From assembly GCA_049642385.1 (NCBI GenBank), contig JBAROU010000002.1:1-40044 (forward strand): DNA of 40,044 nt, written 5' to 3'. The stretch is from JBAROU01 sp049642385 (GTDB lineage: Bacteria; Chloroflexota; Dehalococcoidia; DSTF01; RBG-16-68-14). The notes beneath the pieces were generated by a model. The model ran no database searches and was not told the origin of the DNA. It saw nothing but the letters and a program-made list of their open reading frames with translations. Shown here piece by piece: positions 31,767 through 40,044 of this stretch (position 1 is the first letter of the stretch; every line of letters begins with the position of its first letter). The translations under genes and the position numbers were made by a program.

Positions 31767-33284
31767 CTATCCAACGCTCGGAATACGCAGCACCGACTCG
31801 GCGATGCGGTCGACGAACAGGCTGGGGAAAACGCCCATGAGCAGGATGAACGCGATGAGTACGGCGCCGCCGGCCATTTCCCAGGCGGTCATCTCCTTGA
31901 GATCGGCCCAGCGTTCGTTGAACGGGCCGAAGAACGCGATCGCGAGCATACGCAGGATGTACACCGCCGTGATCGCGGCGCCTAAGATCCCGAGCGCGCC
32001 CAGGGCCGGATACGTCTGGAACGTGCCGACGAAGACGTTAAACTCGGCGATGAAGCCGGAGAAGCCGGGCAGGCCGAGCGATGTGAGGCCAGCAATGGCG
32101 AAAAACGCCGCGAATCGGGGCATCTTCTGCGCCAGACCGCCAAAGAGCGACATCTGGCGCACGTGAGCCTGGTCGTAGACGGCGCCCACCATAGCGAACA
32201 TGAGAGCCGTCATCACGCCGTGCGAGAACATCTGAAGCACGGCGCCGTTCACGCCGATCGGGTTGAGCGTGGCGAGGCCCATCAGCACGTAGCCCATATG
32301 GCTGACGCTGGAGTAGCCCACCATGTACTTGAAGTCGGTCTGGGCGGTGGCGGCGATAGCGCCATAGATCACGTTGACGGTGGCGAGCGTGATCAGCATC
32401 GGCATCCAGAACTCGGCGCCCTCCGGCAGAAGCTGCATGCCGAGCCGGATGATGCCAAACGCGCCCAGCTTCATTAGCACGCCCGCGTGGAGCATGCTGA
32501 CAGCGGTGGGCGCGGCGACATGGCCATCCGGCGACCAGGTGTGGAAGGGCCAGAGGCCCGCGAGCACACCACAGCCGATCATGAAGAGCGGGAAGATGAT
32601 CTTCTGGAAATTCGGGTCGAAGCCACCCTGCTCGGCATGCGCCCAGAGCGTCGGCAGGTCGAACGTACCGAGGCCGGCTTCCGTGAAGACGGCGAAGATG
32701 CCGATGAAGATCAGCGCGCTGGCGCCGACGAGGTACAGCGTGAGCTTGAGTGCGCCGTACTCCTTCGTGCGGACGAACGTCGGGAAGGTGCTGCTCGAGC
32801 CCCAGACGGCGATCAGGAGGTACATGGGCAGCACAGCGAGCTCGTAGAAGAAGAACCAGAAGAACAGATCGAGCGAGCAGAAGACGCCGAACACGCCTGA
32901 GACGAGCAGCATGAAGAGGATGAAGAAGTCCTTGTTGCGGTAGTCGATCTTCCACGACACGAGCGTTCCCGCGAAGGTGACGATGCCGTTCAGCAGCATC
33001 ATCGTCGCGCCGATACCGTCAAGGCCGAGGTGGAGCGTGATGCCGTTCTCGCCCAGGATGCCGACGTTCTCGATCCAGGGCCAGCGCAGCTCGAACTGGA
33101 TCGCGTCGCCGCTCGCGACCTGGTAGGCGAAGAAGGCATAAGCGGCGAGGCCAAACAGAGCGAACCCGGTGAGCAGCGCGATGACGCGCACGGTGTAGGT
33201 GTAGCGCGAAGGCACCAACAGAAGCACGCACGCTGAGAGGAGCGGCAGCGCGATGGTGGCGAGCAGGACGTATCCGGTTTGCAT
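31767..33284 (-). CDS. nuoM: NADH-quinone oxidoreductase subunit M
   Basis: 505 aa antiporter-like subunit of the membrane arm. Family signatures: FFWFFFYELAVLPMYLLIAVWG (with the conserved Glu), GLWPFHTWSPDGHVAAPTAVSMLHAGVLMKLGAFG and YSSVSHMGYVLMGL. Pumps protons in concert with NuoL and NuoN. Starts 7 nt after the nuoL stop. Confidence 0.96.
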   Translation of the reverse strand: MQTGYVLLATIALPLLSACVLLLVPSRYTYTVRVIALLTGFALFGLAAYAFFAYQVASGDAIQFELRWPWIENVGILGENGITLHLGLDGIGATMMLLNGIVTFAGTLVSWKIDYRNKDFFILFMLLVSGVFGVFCSLDLFFWFFFYELAVLPMYLLIAVWGSSSTFPTFVRTKEYGALKLTLYLVGASALIFIGIFAVFTEAGLGTFDLPTLWAHAEQGGFDPNFQKIIFPLFMIGCGVLAGLWPFHTWSPDGHVAAPTAVSMLHAGVLMKLGAFGIIRLGMQLLPEGAEFWMPMLITLATVNVIYGAIAATAQTDFKYMVGYSSVSHMGYVLMGLATLNPIGVNGAVLQMFSHGVMTALMFAMVGAVYDQAHVRQMSLFGGLAQKMPRFAAFFAIAGLTSLGLPGFSGFIAEFNVFVGTFQTYPALGALGILGAAITAVYILRMLAIAFFGPFNERWADLKEMTAWEMAGGAVLIAFILLMGVFPSLFVDRIAESVLRIPSVG

Positions 33285-33291
33285 CGTCCCC

Positions 33292-35190
33292 CTACGTCTT
33301 CAGCGAAAACGCCACGAGCGCCAGCGCGACCACGCCGATCGTGATCCCGAGCGCGTAGTTCGGCAGCTTGCCGGTCTGCTGGAACTTGAGCAGGTACGCC
33401 ATGAACCCGGTAGCCTCGCCGCTGCCGTTCACGGCGGTGTCGTTGACGATATTGCGGTCGAACCAGGCCAGCACACGCGCGACGCCGAGCACCACACGGT
33501 CGATGAGCGCCTGGTAGATATCGTCCAGGTAGTACTTGTTGATCAGGAGCGTGTGCACCGGTCGTAGCACCGTGGCGGTCCGCTCGGCGATCTGCGGGCG
33601 CACGGCCCACACGTACCAGCCGACCGCAACGCCCAGCGCGACGAGCGCAGACGAACCAGCGGCAACGGCGATCTCGAAGTTGAGCACCTCCGGCTCGTGG
33701 GCGAAGATCACCGCGCCGATACCACCGGAGAAGCCAAGCGCCCTGCCGACGGCATCGATCGCGACCAAGCCGCTCACGAGCGTTAGCACACCGAGCGCGG
33801 CGAGCGGCAGCGACATCGTGAGCGGGCCCTCGTGGGCATGTTCGTGCGCCTCCACGTCCTTGGGCTCACCCAGGAAGGTGAGGATGAAGATGCGCGTCAT
33901 ATACATCGCAGTGATCGGCAGCGAGACCAGCAGGAGCGCGAACACGGCGTGGTTATCGAGCGCGCTGCCGAGGATCTCGTCCTTGGCCCAAAAGCCGGAG
34001 AGTGGAAAGATGCCCGCCATCGCCAGCGCGCCGATGGCGAACGTCGCACCGGTAAGCGGCATCTTCGACCAGAGGCCGCCGAGTTGCGAGACATCCTGAC
34101 GCTCGGTGGCGTGAATGACTGAGCCCGAGCCGAGGAAGAGCAGCGCCTTAAAGAAGGCGTGCGCAAACAGATAGAGCATCGCAGCTTGTGGCGCGCCCAG
34201 GCCGAGCGCGACGAACATCAAGCCGAGGCTGTTGATCGTCGAGTACGCGACGACGCGCTTGACGTCGGTCATGACGATGCCCAGGAACGCCGAGAGGAAC
34301 GTGGTGAACAGCCCGACGGCGAGCACCAGCTCCGGCCCGCCCGCCACGAGCTCGAACAGCGGCAGGGTGCGCGTAACGAGATAGACACCCGCGACGACCA
34401 TCGTTGCGGCGTGGATCAACGCCGACACCGGCGTGGGGCCCTCCATGGCGTCGGGCAGCCAGACGTGGAAGGGAAACTGCGCCGACTTGTCCATCGCGCC
34501 GAGGAAGAGCAGGATGACCGAGGCGGTGAGCACCTCGGTGCGGATGGTTCCCGCCTCGGCGGCGGCGATCACCCCCTGAATGTTGAACGTACCGGTCGCG
34601 CGCCAGAGCAGGATGATAGCGATGAGCAACCCAACGTCGCCCAGGCGGGTGGTGATGAACGCCTTCTTCGCCGCCTCCGCCGCCGAACGCAGGTGGTGGT
34701 AGTGCCCGATGAGCAGGTACGAGCAGATGCCCACCAGCTCCCAGGCGAAGTAGAGGAGCAGGAAGTTGTCGGCGAGGACGAGCGTGAGCATCGAGGCGGC
34801 GAAGAGCGACAGCACGGCGTAGAACCAGCCGTAGCGCGAGTCGCCGTGCATGTAGCCGAGCGAGTAGAGCTGCACGAGGAACGCCACGAAGCTGACCACG
34901 ACGAGCATCACGATGGTGATCGCGTCGACGTGGACGCCCAGCTCGATCGTGAGATAGCCAGGGACGTTGAGCCACTCGATGCTGTTCGAGACACCAGCGA
35001 ACTCCTCGCCGTGGCGAGCAAGCGCGTCGGTGAAGTCAGCGATGACCGGGAATACCAGGACGAACGTGGCAAAGATTGCACCGATGGCGAGCCAATCGCC
35101 CCGGCGCGGGAGATACGGCCCGAACAGGGTGAGCACGACGAAGGCGCCAGCCGGGATCACCGGAAGCAGCCAGGCGTCGGACATGCCCAT
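33292..35190 (-). CDS. nuoL: NADH-quinone oxidoreductase subunit L
   Basis: 632 aa from ATG 35190, preceded by AGGGAG; the frame is open to 35244, but that stretch translates an intergenic hairpin repeat. Features: YFAWELVGICSYLLIGHY, FHVWLPDAMEGPTPVSALIHAATMVVAGVYL (Lys/His/Glu proton path), YSTINSLGLMFVALGLG and FFKALLFLGSGSVIHA. The C-terminal amphipathic HL helix and anchor (HTLLINKYYLDDIYQALIDRVV) are present. Distal proton-pumping subunit of complex I. Confidence 0.96.
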   Translation of the reverse strand: MGMSDAWLLPVIPAGAFVVLTLFGPYLPRRGDWLAIGAIFATFVLVFPVIADFTDALARHGEEFAGVSNSIEWLNVPGYLTIELGVHVDAITIVMLVVVSFVAFLVQLYSLGYMHGDSRYGWFYAVLSLFAASMLTLVLADNFLLLYFAWELVGICSYLLIGHYHHLRSAAEAAKKAFITTRLGDVGLLIAIILLWRATGTFNIQGVIAAAEAGTIRTEVLTASVILLFLGAMDKSAQFPFHVWLPDAMEGPTPVSALIHAATMVVAGVYLVTRTLPLFELVAGGPELVLAVGLFTTFLSAFLGIVMTDVKRVVAYSTINSLGLMFVALGLGAPQAAMLYLFAHAFFKALLFLGSGSVIHATERQDVSQLGGLWSKMPLTGATFAIGALAMAGIFPLSGFWAKDEILGSALDNHAVFALLLVSLPITAMYMTRIFILTFLGEPKDVEAHEHAHEGPLTMSLPLAALGVLTLVSGLVAIDAVGRALGFSGGIGAVIFAHEPEVLNFEIAVAAGSSALVALGVAVGWYVWAVRPQIAERTATVLRPVHTLLINKYYLDDIYQALIDRVVLGVARVLAWFDRNIVNDTAVNGSGEATGFMAYLLKFQQTGKLPNYALGITIGVVALALVAFSLKT

Positions 35191-35230
35191 CAGGCAGAGC
35201 TCCCTATTGTCCCTACGTGCTGTCGCCGTC

Positions 35231-35242
35231 GGGCTGAAGCCC
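35231..35242. repeat. Short palindrome with TGAA loop between nuoK and nuoL
   Basis: GGGC-TGAA-GCCC in the 70-bp gap between the nuoK stop and the nuoL start. Similar hairpins with TAAA loops lie at 36230-36247 and 36808-36827. Confidence 0.45.
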
Positions 35243-35260
35243 AACCTCCGGTTGTTGAAG

Positions 35261-35587
35261 TTACCACTTGAGCTGATTCACCTCGTCCACGTTCGCCGTG
35301 TGGCGGTTGCGGTAGATGCGCAGGATGATCGCCAGCGCGAGGCCGGCTTCGGCGGCAGCGATGGTGATGATGAAGATCGCGAAGATGATGCCAATGAAGT
35401 ACTGCGGCGCTGTGTAGGCGGCGAACGCGACCATGTTGATCGCCGCGGCGTTGAGCATCAGCTCGACCGACATCAGGATCAGGACGGCGTTGCGCCGCGT
35501 GAGGACACCGTAGACGCCGAGCGAAAAGAGGAGGGCGCTGAGGACAAGGAAGTGCTCGAGGGGGATCTGCTGCGTGACAGACTCCAC
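35261..35587 (-). CDS. nuoK: NADH-quinone oxidoreductase subunit K
   Basis: 108 aa, three helices (residues about 11-30, 36-60 and 66-90). The conserved Glu in MSVELMLNAAAINMVAF and the Glu in ITIAAAEAGLALAIIL form part of the proton path. The start is GTG 35587, 2 nt after the nuoJ stop. Normal length is about 100. Confidence 0.95.
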   Translation of the reverse strand: MESVTQQIPLEHFLVLSALLFSLGVYGVLTRRNAVLILMSVELMLNAAAINMVAFAAYTAPQYFIGIIFAIFIITIAAAEAGLALAIILRIYRNRHTANVDEVNQLKW

Positions 35588-35589
35588 CC

Positions 35590-36090
35590 CTACTCACCCT
35601 CCTCTTGGCGCGCGAGGACGATCGCCCCTACGAGCGCGACGAGCAACACGAGCGATGCGACCTCGAAGGGGACGGCCCACTGGCGGAAGAGCGCGTCGCC
35701 CACGGCTTCGAACGGGATGCTCGCGATCACGCCGTCGCCGTCGCCGGGCCAGTTCGTGGTAGCGAGCGCGGCGATGAGCAGCCCGGCGAGCACAGACGTT
35801 ACGACCGCGGCGATGGGCCACTGTGCGCCGACCATCGTTTCGGGCACGTCGCCCGTGCGGGTGAGCATCAAGGCGAACAGCAGGAGCACCGTGACGGCGC
35901 CACCATAGATGAGAACCTGTACCAGGGCCAGGAACTCGGACGAGAGGAGGATGTAGACGGCGGCGACGGCCAAGAGCGACAGGATCAGCGAGAGCGCGGC
36001 GTAGACGGCGTTGCGCATGAGCACCACACCCAGGCCGCCTCCCACGGCCAACGCGGCGATAATGTAGAAGATAGCTTGCGTCGCGTTCAT
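35590..36090 (-). CDS. nuoJ: NADH-quinone oxidoreductase subunit J
   Basis: 166 aa, five helices. MNATQAIFYIIAALAVGGGLGVVLMRNAVYAALSL-type start and SSEFLALVQVLIYGGAVTVLLLFALMLT are the NuoJ signatures (the latter contains the pi-bulge helix). Preceded by GAGGGA at an appropriate distance. Separated from nuoI by 226 bp holding palindromic repeats. Confidence 0.94.
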   Translation of the reverse strand: MNATQAIFYIIAALAVGGGLGVVLMRNAVYAALSLILSLLAVAAVYILLSSEFLALVQVLIYGGAVTVLLLFALMLTRTGDVPETMVGAQWPIAAVVTSVLAGLLIAALATTNWPGDGDGVIASIPFEAVGDALFRQWAVPFEVASLVLLVALVGAIVLARQEEGE

Positions 36091-36181
36091 TCGGCCTTGC
36101 GCTTCCCTCGCGTAAGCTAAAACATCGTGAAGGTACGCACAAGGGCGCGGGTGGCCGGTTCGCGTGGGTTGGAGGACAGTA

Positions 36182-36247
36182 CCGCCGACTCAAGTCGGCG
36201 GAATGGTCGGCAGTAAAAGCCGCCTGCCTGTCAGGCTAAAGCCTGAC
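36182..36247. repeat. Cluster of short inverted repeats between nuoI and nuoJ
   Basis: The 226-bp gap 36091-36316 has no gene. It holds CCGCCGACT-CA-AGTCGGCGG (36182-36201), GTCAGGC-TAAA-GCCTGAC (36230-36247), a related AGGCTAAAGCC at 36269-36278 and a GGCCAGCTGGCC palindrome (36288-36299). These look like copies of dispersed REP-like elements. They could stabilise or process the nuo mRNA. Confidence 0.6.
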
Positions 36248-36316
36248 CCGCAAAAGGTTCATGCGCCAGGCTAAAGCCCCGCCGGCCGGCCAGCTGGCCT
36301 TCGGTCGACCCGAGGG

Positions 36317-36781
36317 CTAGTCGGCCACCCACTCCTCGATCTTGCCCTGCTTGTGCTGGGCGAGGAGCTGGTCCAGGTCGAGCACGAGGTCGTTGCGGTC
36401 GAACGTCGAGAGTTCGTGGCCGGCCCACGTGTTATTCATAGCGATCGCCTCGAAGTTGCAGACTTCGACGCAGATGTTGCAGCGCATGCAGCGGCCATAG
36501 TCGATCCAAAACTGATCGATGATCTTGCGGCGCTTGCTGTCGCCGTCGGCGTGCTTGGGGTTGTCCTTCATCACGACCGTCATGCACTCGACGGGGCAGG
36601 CGCGCTCGCAAGCGTGGCAGCCCGTGCAGAACGGCTCGTCCACATCGTTGTCCCAGAGGAGGATCGGGAAGGCGCGCTCGCGCTGAGCGACCTGGCGGTG
36701 GACGGTGGGATATTCGATCGTTACCGGCTTGCGCAGCGTGGTCGAGAGGGTGACCCACATGCCTTTGAGAATGCCGATCAT
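36317..36781 (-). CDS. nuoI: NADH-quinone oxidoreductase subunit I (2x[4Fe-4S])
   Basis: 154 aa ferredoxin-like subunit with two cluster motifs, CTGCHACERACP and CMRCNICVEVCNF, that bind N6a/N6b and pass electrons to NuoB. The N-terminus (MIGILKGMWVTLSTTLRKPVTIEYP) is the usual amphipathic helix and quinone-module docking segment. With no NuoEFG encoded nearby, this subunit is the likely entry point for electrons from a donor such as ferredoxin. Confidence 0.95.
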   Translation of the reverse strand: MIGILKGMWVTLSTTLRKPVTIEYPTVHRQVAQRERAFPILLWDNDVDEPFCTGCHACERACPVECMTVVMKDNPKHADGDSKRRKIIDQFWIDYGRCMRCNICVEVCNFEAIAMNNTWAGHELSTFDRNDLVLDLDQLLAQHKQGKIEEWVAD

Positions 36782-36807
36782 CTTATTACATCATTCCTTT
36801 GCCGCCG

Positions 36808-36827
36808 CGAGGGTCTAAAGACCCTCG
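36808..36827. repeat. Hairpin with TAAA loop between nuoH and nuoI
   Basis: CGAGGGTC-TAAA-GACCCTCG, an 8-bp perfect stem, in the 119-bp gap 36782-36900. A GGCC-TT-CGGCC-type hairpin follows near 36869-36879. Same style as the repeats near nuoJ and nuoL. Confidence 0.55.
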
Positions 36828-36900
36828 CCTACGAGCCTGGCCTTCGGGTTGCCAAGCTGAAGCCCCGGCCTTCGGCCTGACCCGCGGCGGTGGTTATTCA

Positions 36901-38073
36901 TCATACGGAGCCTGCTTCCGCGCTCGCGGCAGCGGGCGGCGCTTCGGGGGCGCGGGCGGTGGCGGGCGAACGCACCATGCGCAGCTCGCGCCGCTCGACG
37001 CGGCCGATGCGGTAGACGACGTACATCATGAGCAGAAGGCCCGCCAGGGAGAACGGCAGCAGCAGGCCATCGGGCCATTCGTAGACCAGGACGAGGCCGT
37101 TCATCACCACCTGCAAGAAGCCGAATGGGATCAACACCTTCCAGGCGTAGCTCATGAGCTGATCGATGCGGAGGCGGGGCAGCGTAAACCGGACCCAGAT
37201 CAGCACGAGGATCAGCACGCTGGTCTTGATAACCGTCAGGCCGAGTTGGAGCCCCCAACCGACCTCCTTGCCGAGCGGCCAGTTCCAGCCGCCGAAGAAG
37301 ATGATCGAGCCGAGCAGGCTGTAGATGAACAGGTTCGTGTAGGAGCTGAGCTGGAACATCGACCAGCGGATGCCGCTGTACTCGATGAACGGCCCGCCGA
37401 CGACCTCGGACTCCGCGGTCGGGATGTCGAAGGGCTGGCGCTCGAGCTCGGCGAGGACAGCGATCATGAAGATGAACAGCGTGAGCGGCTGCCAGACGAA
37501 GAGCGGCACGCGTCCCTGGAACTCGACGATTTCGTTTAGGGAGAGCGTACCCGTCACCATGGAGACCGAGAGCAGCGCGAGCACCATCGGGATCTCGTAG
37601 CTGATCAGCTGGGCAGCGGCGCGCATGCCGCCGAGCAACGCGTACTTGTTGTCGGACGCCCAGCCGGCCATGAGCAGGCCGATGAACGACAGGCCCGTGA
37701 CGGCGACGATGTAGAACAGCCCCAGGTCGAGGAAGCTGATCGCCCAATCGCGCGTGAACGGGATCGCGACGAAGGCGAGGAAGGACGGTACGAAGATGGC
37801 GAACGGCGCCAACTCGAAGACCCAGCGATCCGCGGTGGCAGGACGCAGATCTTCTTTGCCGATTAGCTTGACGGCGTCGGCGAGCGTCTGGAGCGTGCCG
37901 TGCGGGCCAACGCGCATCGGTCCGAGGCGCATCTGGATGCGCGCTGCCACCTTGCGCTCGATGTAGATCAGCGCGAGCACCGTGAGCGTCATCAGGAGGA
38001 CGATGACAATCAGCCCGAGGAAGGCGTTGAGCCAGGGGTTATCGATGTCGACGGTAAGGCCCAGCATGCTCAT
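36901..38073 (-). CDS. nuoH: NADH-quinone oxidoreductase subunit H
   Basis: 390 aa, eight-helix subunit that forms the quinone chamber with NuoB and NuoD. Signatures: LALIYIERKVAARIQMRLGPMRVGP, ADAVKLIGKEDLRP, GWASDNKYALLGGMRAAAQLISYEIPM and FDIPTAESEVVGGPFIEYSG. The C-terminus is an Ala/Pro/Glu tail (about 370-390). The ATG overlaps the nuoD stop by 4 bp, so the two are translationally coupled, with no nuoE, F or G between them. Confidence 0.96.
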   Translation of the reverse strand: MSMLGLTVDIDNPWLNAFLGLIVIVLLMTLTVLALIYIERKVAARIQMRLGPMRVGPHGTLQTLADAVKLIGKEDLRPATADRWVFELAPFAIFVPSFLAFVAIPFTRDWAISFLDLGLFYIVAVTGLSFIGLLMAGWASDNKYALLGGMRAAAQLISYEIPMVLALLSVSMVTGTLSLNEIVEFQGRVPLFVWQPLTLFIFMIAVLAELERQPFDIPTAESEVVGGPFIEYSGIRWSMFQLSSYTNLFIYSLLGSIIFFGGWNWPLGKEVGWGLQLGLTVIKTSVLILVLIWVRFTLPRLRIDQLMSYAWKVLIPFGFLQVVMNGLVLVYEWPDGLLLPFSLAGLLLMMYVVYRIGRVERRELRMVRSPATARAPEAPPAAASAEAGSV

Positions 38074-39218
38074 CGGTCGACGTCACACAGCACGATATCG
38101 ATCGCGCCCAAGATCGCGACGGCGTCGGCGACGTAGTTGCCGACGGTCATGTCACGCAGGGCGGAGAGGTTACAGAAGGAAGGCGAGCGGATCTTGAGCC
38201 GGTAGGCCTTGTCGCCGCCCTTGGAGACGATGTAGATGCCATACTCACCACGCGGGCCCTCGACGGCGGCGTAGACGTGGCCTTCCGGACCGCGCAGGCG
38301 GCGGGGCATCTTCTCCGGCATGATCGGGCCGTCCGGGATCTGGTCGAGCGCCTGCTCGACGATGCGGATCGACTGGCGGATCTCCTCCATGCGGACGAGA
38401 TAGCGATCATAGACATCGCCGTAGTTGCCGACGGGCACGTCGAAGTCGAAACGGTCGTAGATCGAGTACGGCTTGTCCTTGCGCAGGTCCCACTCGACGC
38501 CGCTCGCGCGGAGCATCGGGCCGGAGAGCCCCCAATCGATGGCGTCCTCGCTGCTCATGATGCCGACGCCGCGACTGCGGGCGACGAAGACTTCGTTCTG
38601 GGTGAGGAGCATGTCGAGGTCTTTCAGGCCTTGCTTCGTTTGGGGGAGCACCTCGTGCACGCGCTGGACGAAGTTGTCCGGAATGTCCCATACGACGCCG
38701 CCCGGCCGGAAGTAGCCGTACATGAGCCGTTCGCCGGAGACCTCTTCGAAGATGTCCTGGATGCGCTCGCGTTCGCGGAAGGCGTAGGTGAACGTCGTGC
38801 CGAAGCTGCCCAGGTCGATGCCGAAAGCGCCGACGAACATCAGATGGCTGGTGATGCGGTTCAGCTCGCAGAGGATGAGCCGGATGTACTCCGAACGCTC
38901 CGGCACCTGGACATTGAGGAGCTTTTCGACAGCCATGCAGTAGGCCTGCTCGTTCAAGAACTGCGCCAGGTAGTCGGTGCGATCCTGGTAACCGATCGCC
39001 TGGCGGTAGTCCATGTTCTCGGAAAGCTTCTCGCCGCCGCGGTGCATGTAACCGATGTGCGGTTCGACGTCGACGACGCGCTCGCCATCGATCGTGAGCA
39101 CCATGCGAAAGACACCGTGGGTGCTGGGGTGCTGCGGCCCCATGTTGATGTTGATGTCGACGGTTTCGAGGTCTTGTTCAGTGACCACGCTACCGCTCCC
39201 CTGCCCCACCGTCGTCAT
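38070..39218 (-). CDS. nuoD: NADH-quinone oxidoreductase subunit D
   Basis: 382 aa from ATG 39218, 1 nt after the nuoC stop (the frame extends to 39248, inside nuoC). The 49-kDa-type quinone-site subunit, related to NiFe-hydrogenase large subunits but lacking the nickel Cys pairs. Signatures: NMGPQHPSTHGVFRMVL, GYMHRGGEKLSENMDYRQ (His and Tyr quinone contacts), LCELNRITSHLMF, and PGGVVWDIPD. Ends DIVLCDVDR, the usual NuoD C-terminus. Confidence 0.96.
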   Translation of the reverse strand: MTTVGQGSGSVVTEQDLETVDININMGPQHPSTHGVFRMVLTIDGERVVDVEPHIGYMHRGGEKLSENMDYRQAIGYQDRTDYLAQFLNEQAYCMAVEKLLNVQVPERSEYIRLILCELNRITSHLMFVGAFGIDLGSFGTTFTYAFRERERIQDIFEEVSGERLMYGYFRPGGVVWDIPDNFVQRVHEVLPQTKQGLKDLDMLLTQNEVFVARSRGVGIMSSEDAIDWGLSGPMLRASGVEWDLRKDKPYSIYDRFDFDVPVGNYGDVYDRYLVRMEEIRQSIRIVEQALDQIPDGPIMPEKMPRRLRGPEGHVYAAVEGPRGEYGIYIVSKGGDKAYRLKIRSPSFCNLSALRDMTVGNYVADAVAILGAIDIVLCDVDR

Positions 39219-39219
39219 C

Positions 39220-39930
39220 TCACTCGCCCTCCGCCGACGCTTCGACATCGAAGCCGGAGCCGGGCGGGATATGGCCGGCGCTCCCCATGTCCTGGCCGAG
39301 CAGTTCGCCCTGCCAGTCCTCGAGGGGCGCGAGCACGTTGTCCTTGCGCAGCGGGTAGTGGTCGGTCATGTCCTCGGGCAGCAGAAGCGGCACGAGGTGA
39401 GGATGGCCCTCGAACTCGATGCCGAACATGTCGCGCGTCTCGCGTTCGTGCCAGTTGGCGCCCTTCCAGACGCCGGTGACCGACGCGACGCGCAGATTGT
39501 CGGGCTGAAGGTGCGTTTTTATGACAACTTCGTGGCCCTTCTCATACGAGAGGAGCTGGTAGATGACGTCCATCCCCTCGGCCGAGTGATCGACACCGAA
39601 GAGGCAGCGCAGGAACTTGAGATCGAGGCGCGGATCGTCCTTCGCGGTTTGCATTACTTTCGGCACGTCGTCGCGGGCGATCTCGATGATGACATCGGTG
39701 ATGCCCTGCACTGCTTCCATCTGGACGCCCGGGAGCGCTTCCCTGAACAGGTCGGCGATACCGCCGGGGGGCGGAGAAGGCTTCTCAGGCTCCTTCGCTT
39801 CGGCCTTCTCAGCTTTCGGGGCTGGCGCGGCAGCTTCGGGCTGCTCGGGCTTCGCTTCAGGCGTGGACTGCGACTCGGCAGCGCTCGCTTGTTCTTGCCC
39901 CTCGGCCTCCGTGCGCTCCTGCTCCGCCAT
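39220..39930 (-). CDS. nuoC: NADH-quinone oxidoreductase subunit C with acidic/Ala-Pro N-terminal extension
   Basis: 236 aa. Residues about 1-57 are low-complexity (Ala, Glu, Pro, Lys; EAKPEQPEAAAPAPKAEKAE) and not typical of NuoC. From about residue 58 the 30-kDa subunit fold follows (DVPKVMQTAKDDPRLDLKFLRCLFGVDHS; TGVWKGANWHERETRDMFGIEFEGHPHL; LLLPEDMTDHYPLRKD). It is separate from NuoD, not fused. ATG overlaps the nuoB stop (TAATG). Confidence 0.94.
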   Translation of the reverse strand: MAEQERTEAEGQEQASAAESQSTPEAKPEQPEAAAPAPKAEKAEAKEPEKPSPPPGGIADLFREALPGVQMEAVQGITDVIIEIARDDVPKVMQTAKDDPRLDLKFLRCLFGVDHSAEGMDVIYQLLSYEKGHEVVIKTHLQPDNLRVASVTGVWKGANWHERETRDMFGIEFEGHPHLVPLLLPEDMTDHYPLRKDNVLAPLEDWQGELLGQDMGSAGHIPPGSGFDVEASAEGE

Positions 39931-40044
39931 TAGACCGTGCCGCGCTCCTCCATGATCTTGTGCTGGAGGGCGACGAAGCCGTCGATCAGCGCTTCGGGGC
40001 GCGGCGGGCAGCCCGGTACGTAGACATCGACCGGGATGATCTTG
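39930..40044 (-). CDS. nuoB: NADH-quinone oxidoreductase subunit B, C-terminal fragment
   Basis: Only the last 37 codons are in the window: KIIPVDVYVPGCPPRPEALI followed by DGFVALQHKIMEERGTV and TAA at 39932-39930. VDVYVPGCPPRPEAL holds the last Cys of the N2 [4Fe-4S] cluster site. The gene continues beyond the right edge. Overlaps nuoC by one base. Confidence 0.95.
   Translation of the reverse strand, partial: KIIPVDVYVPGCPPRPEALIDGFVALQHKIMEERGTV

Overview
The window (about 64% G+C by eye) looks like a chromosomal piece of an aerobic or facultative, non-photosynthetic Chloroflexota bacterium, most likely a Dehalococcoidia-like lineage. This rests on secreted proteins with Thr-Pro linkers and dockerin-like C-terminal modules, an OmpR-type GlnR regulator, a complex I operon lacking nuoEFG, and TACAAT/TATACT -10 boxes. 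An actinobacterial relative cannot be excluded. No phage, IS element or CRISPR array was seen.

Layout. 1-168 (minus): edge-truncated small protein whose frame continues through one TGA followed by a SECIS-like hairpin, so a candidate selenoprotein. 247-2559 (minus): two secreted proteins (cohesin-like and CAP domain) ending in the same dockerin-like module. 2614-4884 (minus): two Gfo/Idh/MocA oxidoreductases. 5117-6223 (minus): membrane fatty acid desaturase, flanked by decayed scraps of an amidase 3' end. 6640-9224 (minus): M20 peptidase and amidase with overlapping stop and start. 9391-13585 (plus): a copper-related operon ending in a CopC-CopD-cytochrome c fusion. 13630-14352: SDR dehydrogenase. 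14359-16068 (minus): CPA2 antiporter with TrkA-N domain, then tRNA-Thr(CGT). 16343-17046: frameshifted secreted LPxTG-like protein.

17119-23159 (plus) is a nitrogen-assimilation island: a GlnR-like orphan response regulator read from a leaderless promoter, glnK1, amt-glnK2-glnA1, and glnA2. The three downstream transcription units each carry a GTAAY-N6-GTAAC direct repeat starting exactly 48 bp upstream of the -10 box. I read this as a GlnR regulon in which the linked regulator activates ammonium uptake (Amt), PII signalling (GlnK1, GlnK2) and glutamine synthesis (two GSI enzymes).

23189-30275 (minus) holds secreted proteins: a beta-propeller lipoprotein, a tandem pair of dockerin-bearing paralogues, a membrane protein with ten Cys/His/Met-rich repeats, and a 771-aa triple-repeat protein. 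30321-40044 (minus) is a complex I operon in the order nuoB-C-D-H-I-J-K-L-M-N. It has no nuoE, F or G between D and H, and short hairpin repeats lie in several of its intergenic gaps. NuoB runs off the right edge.
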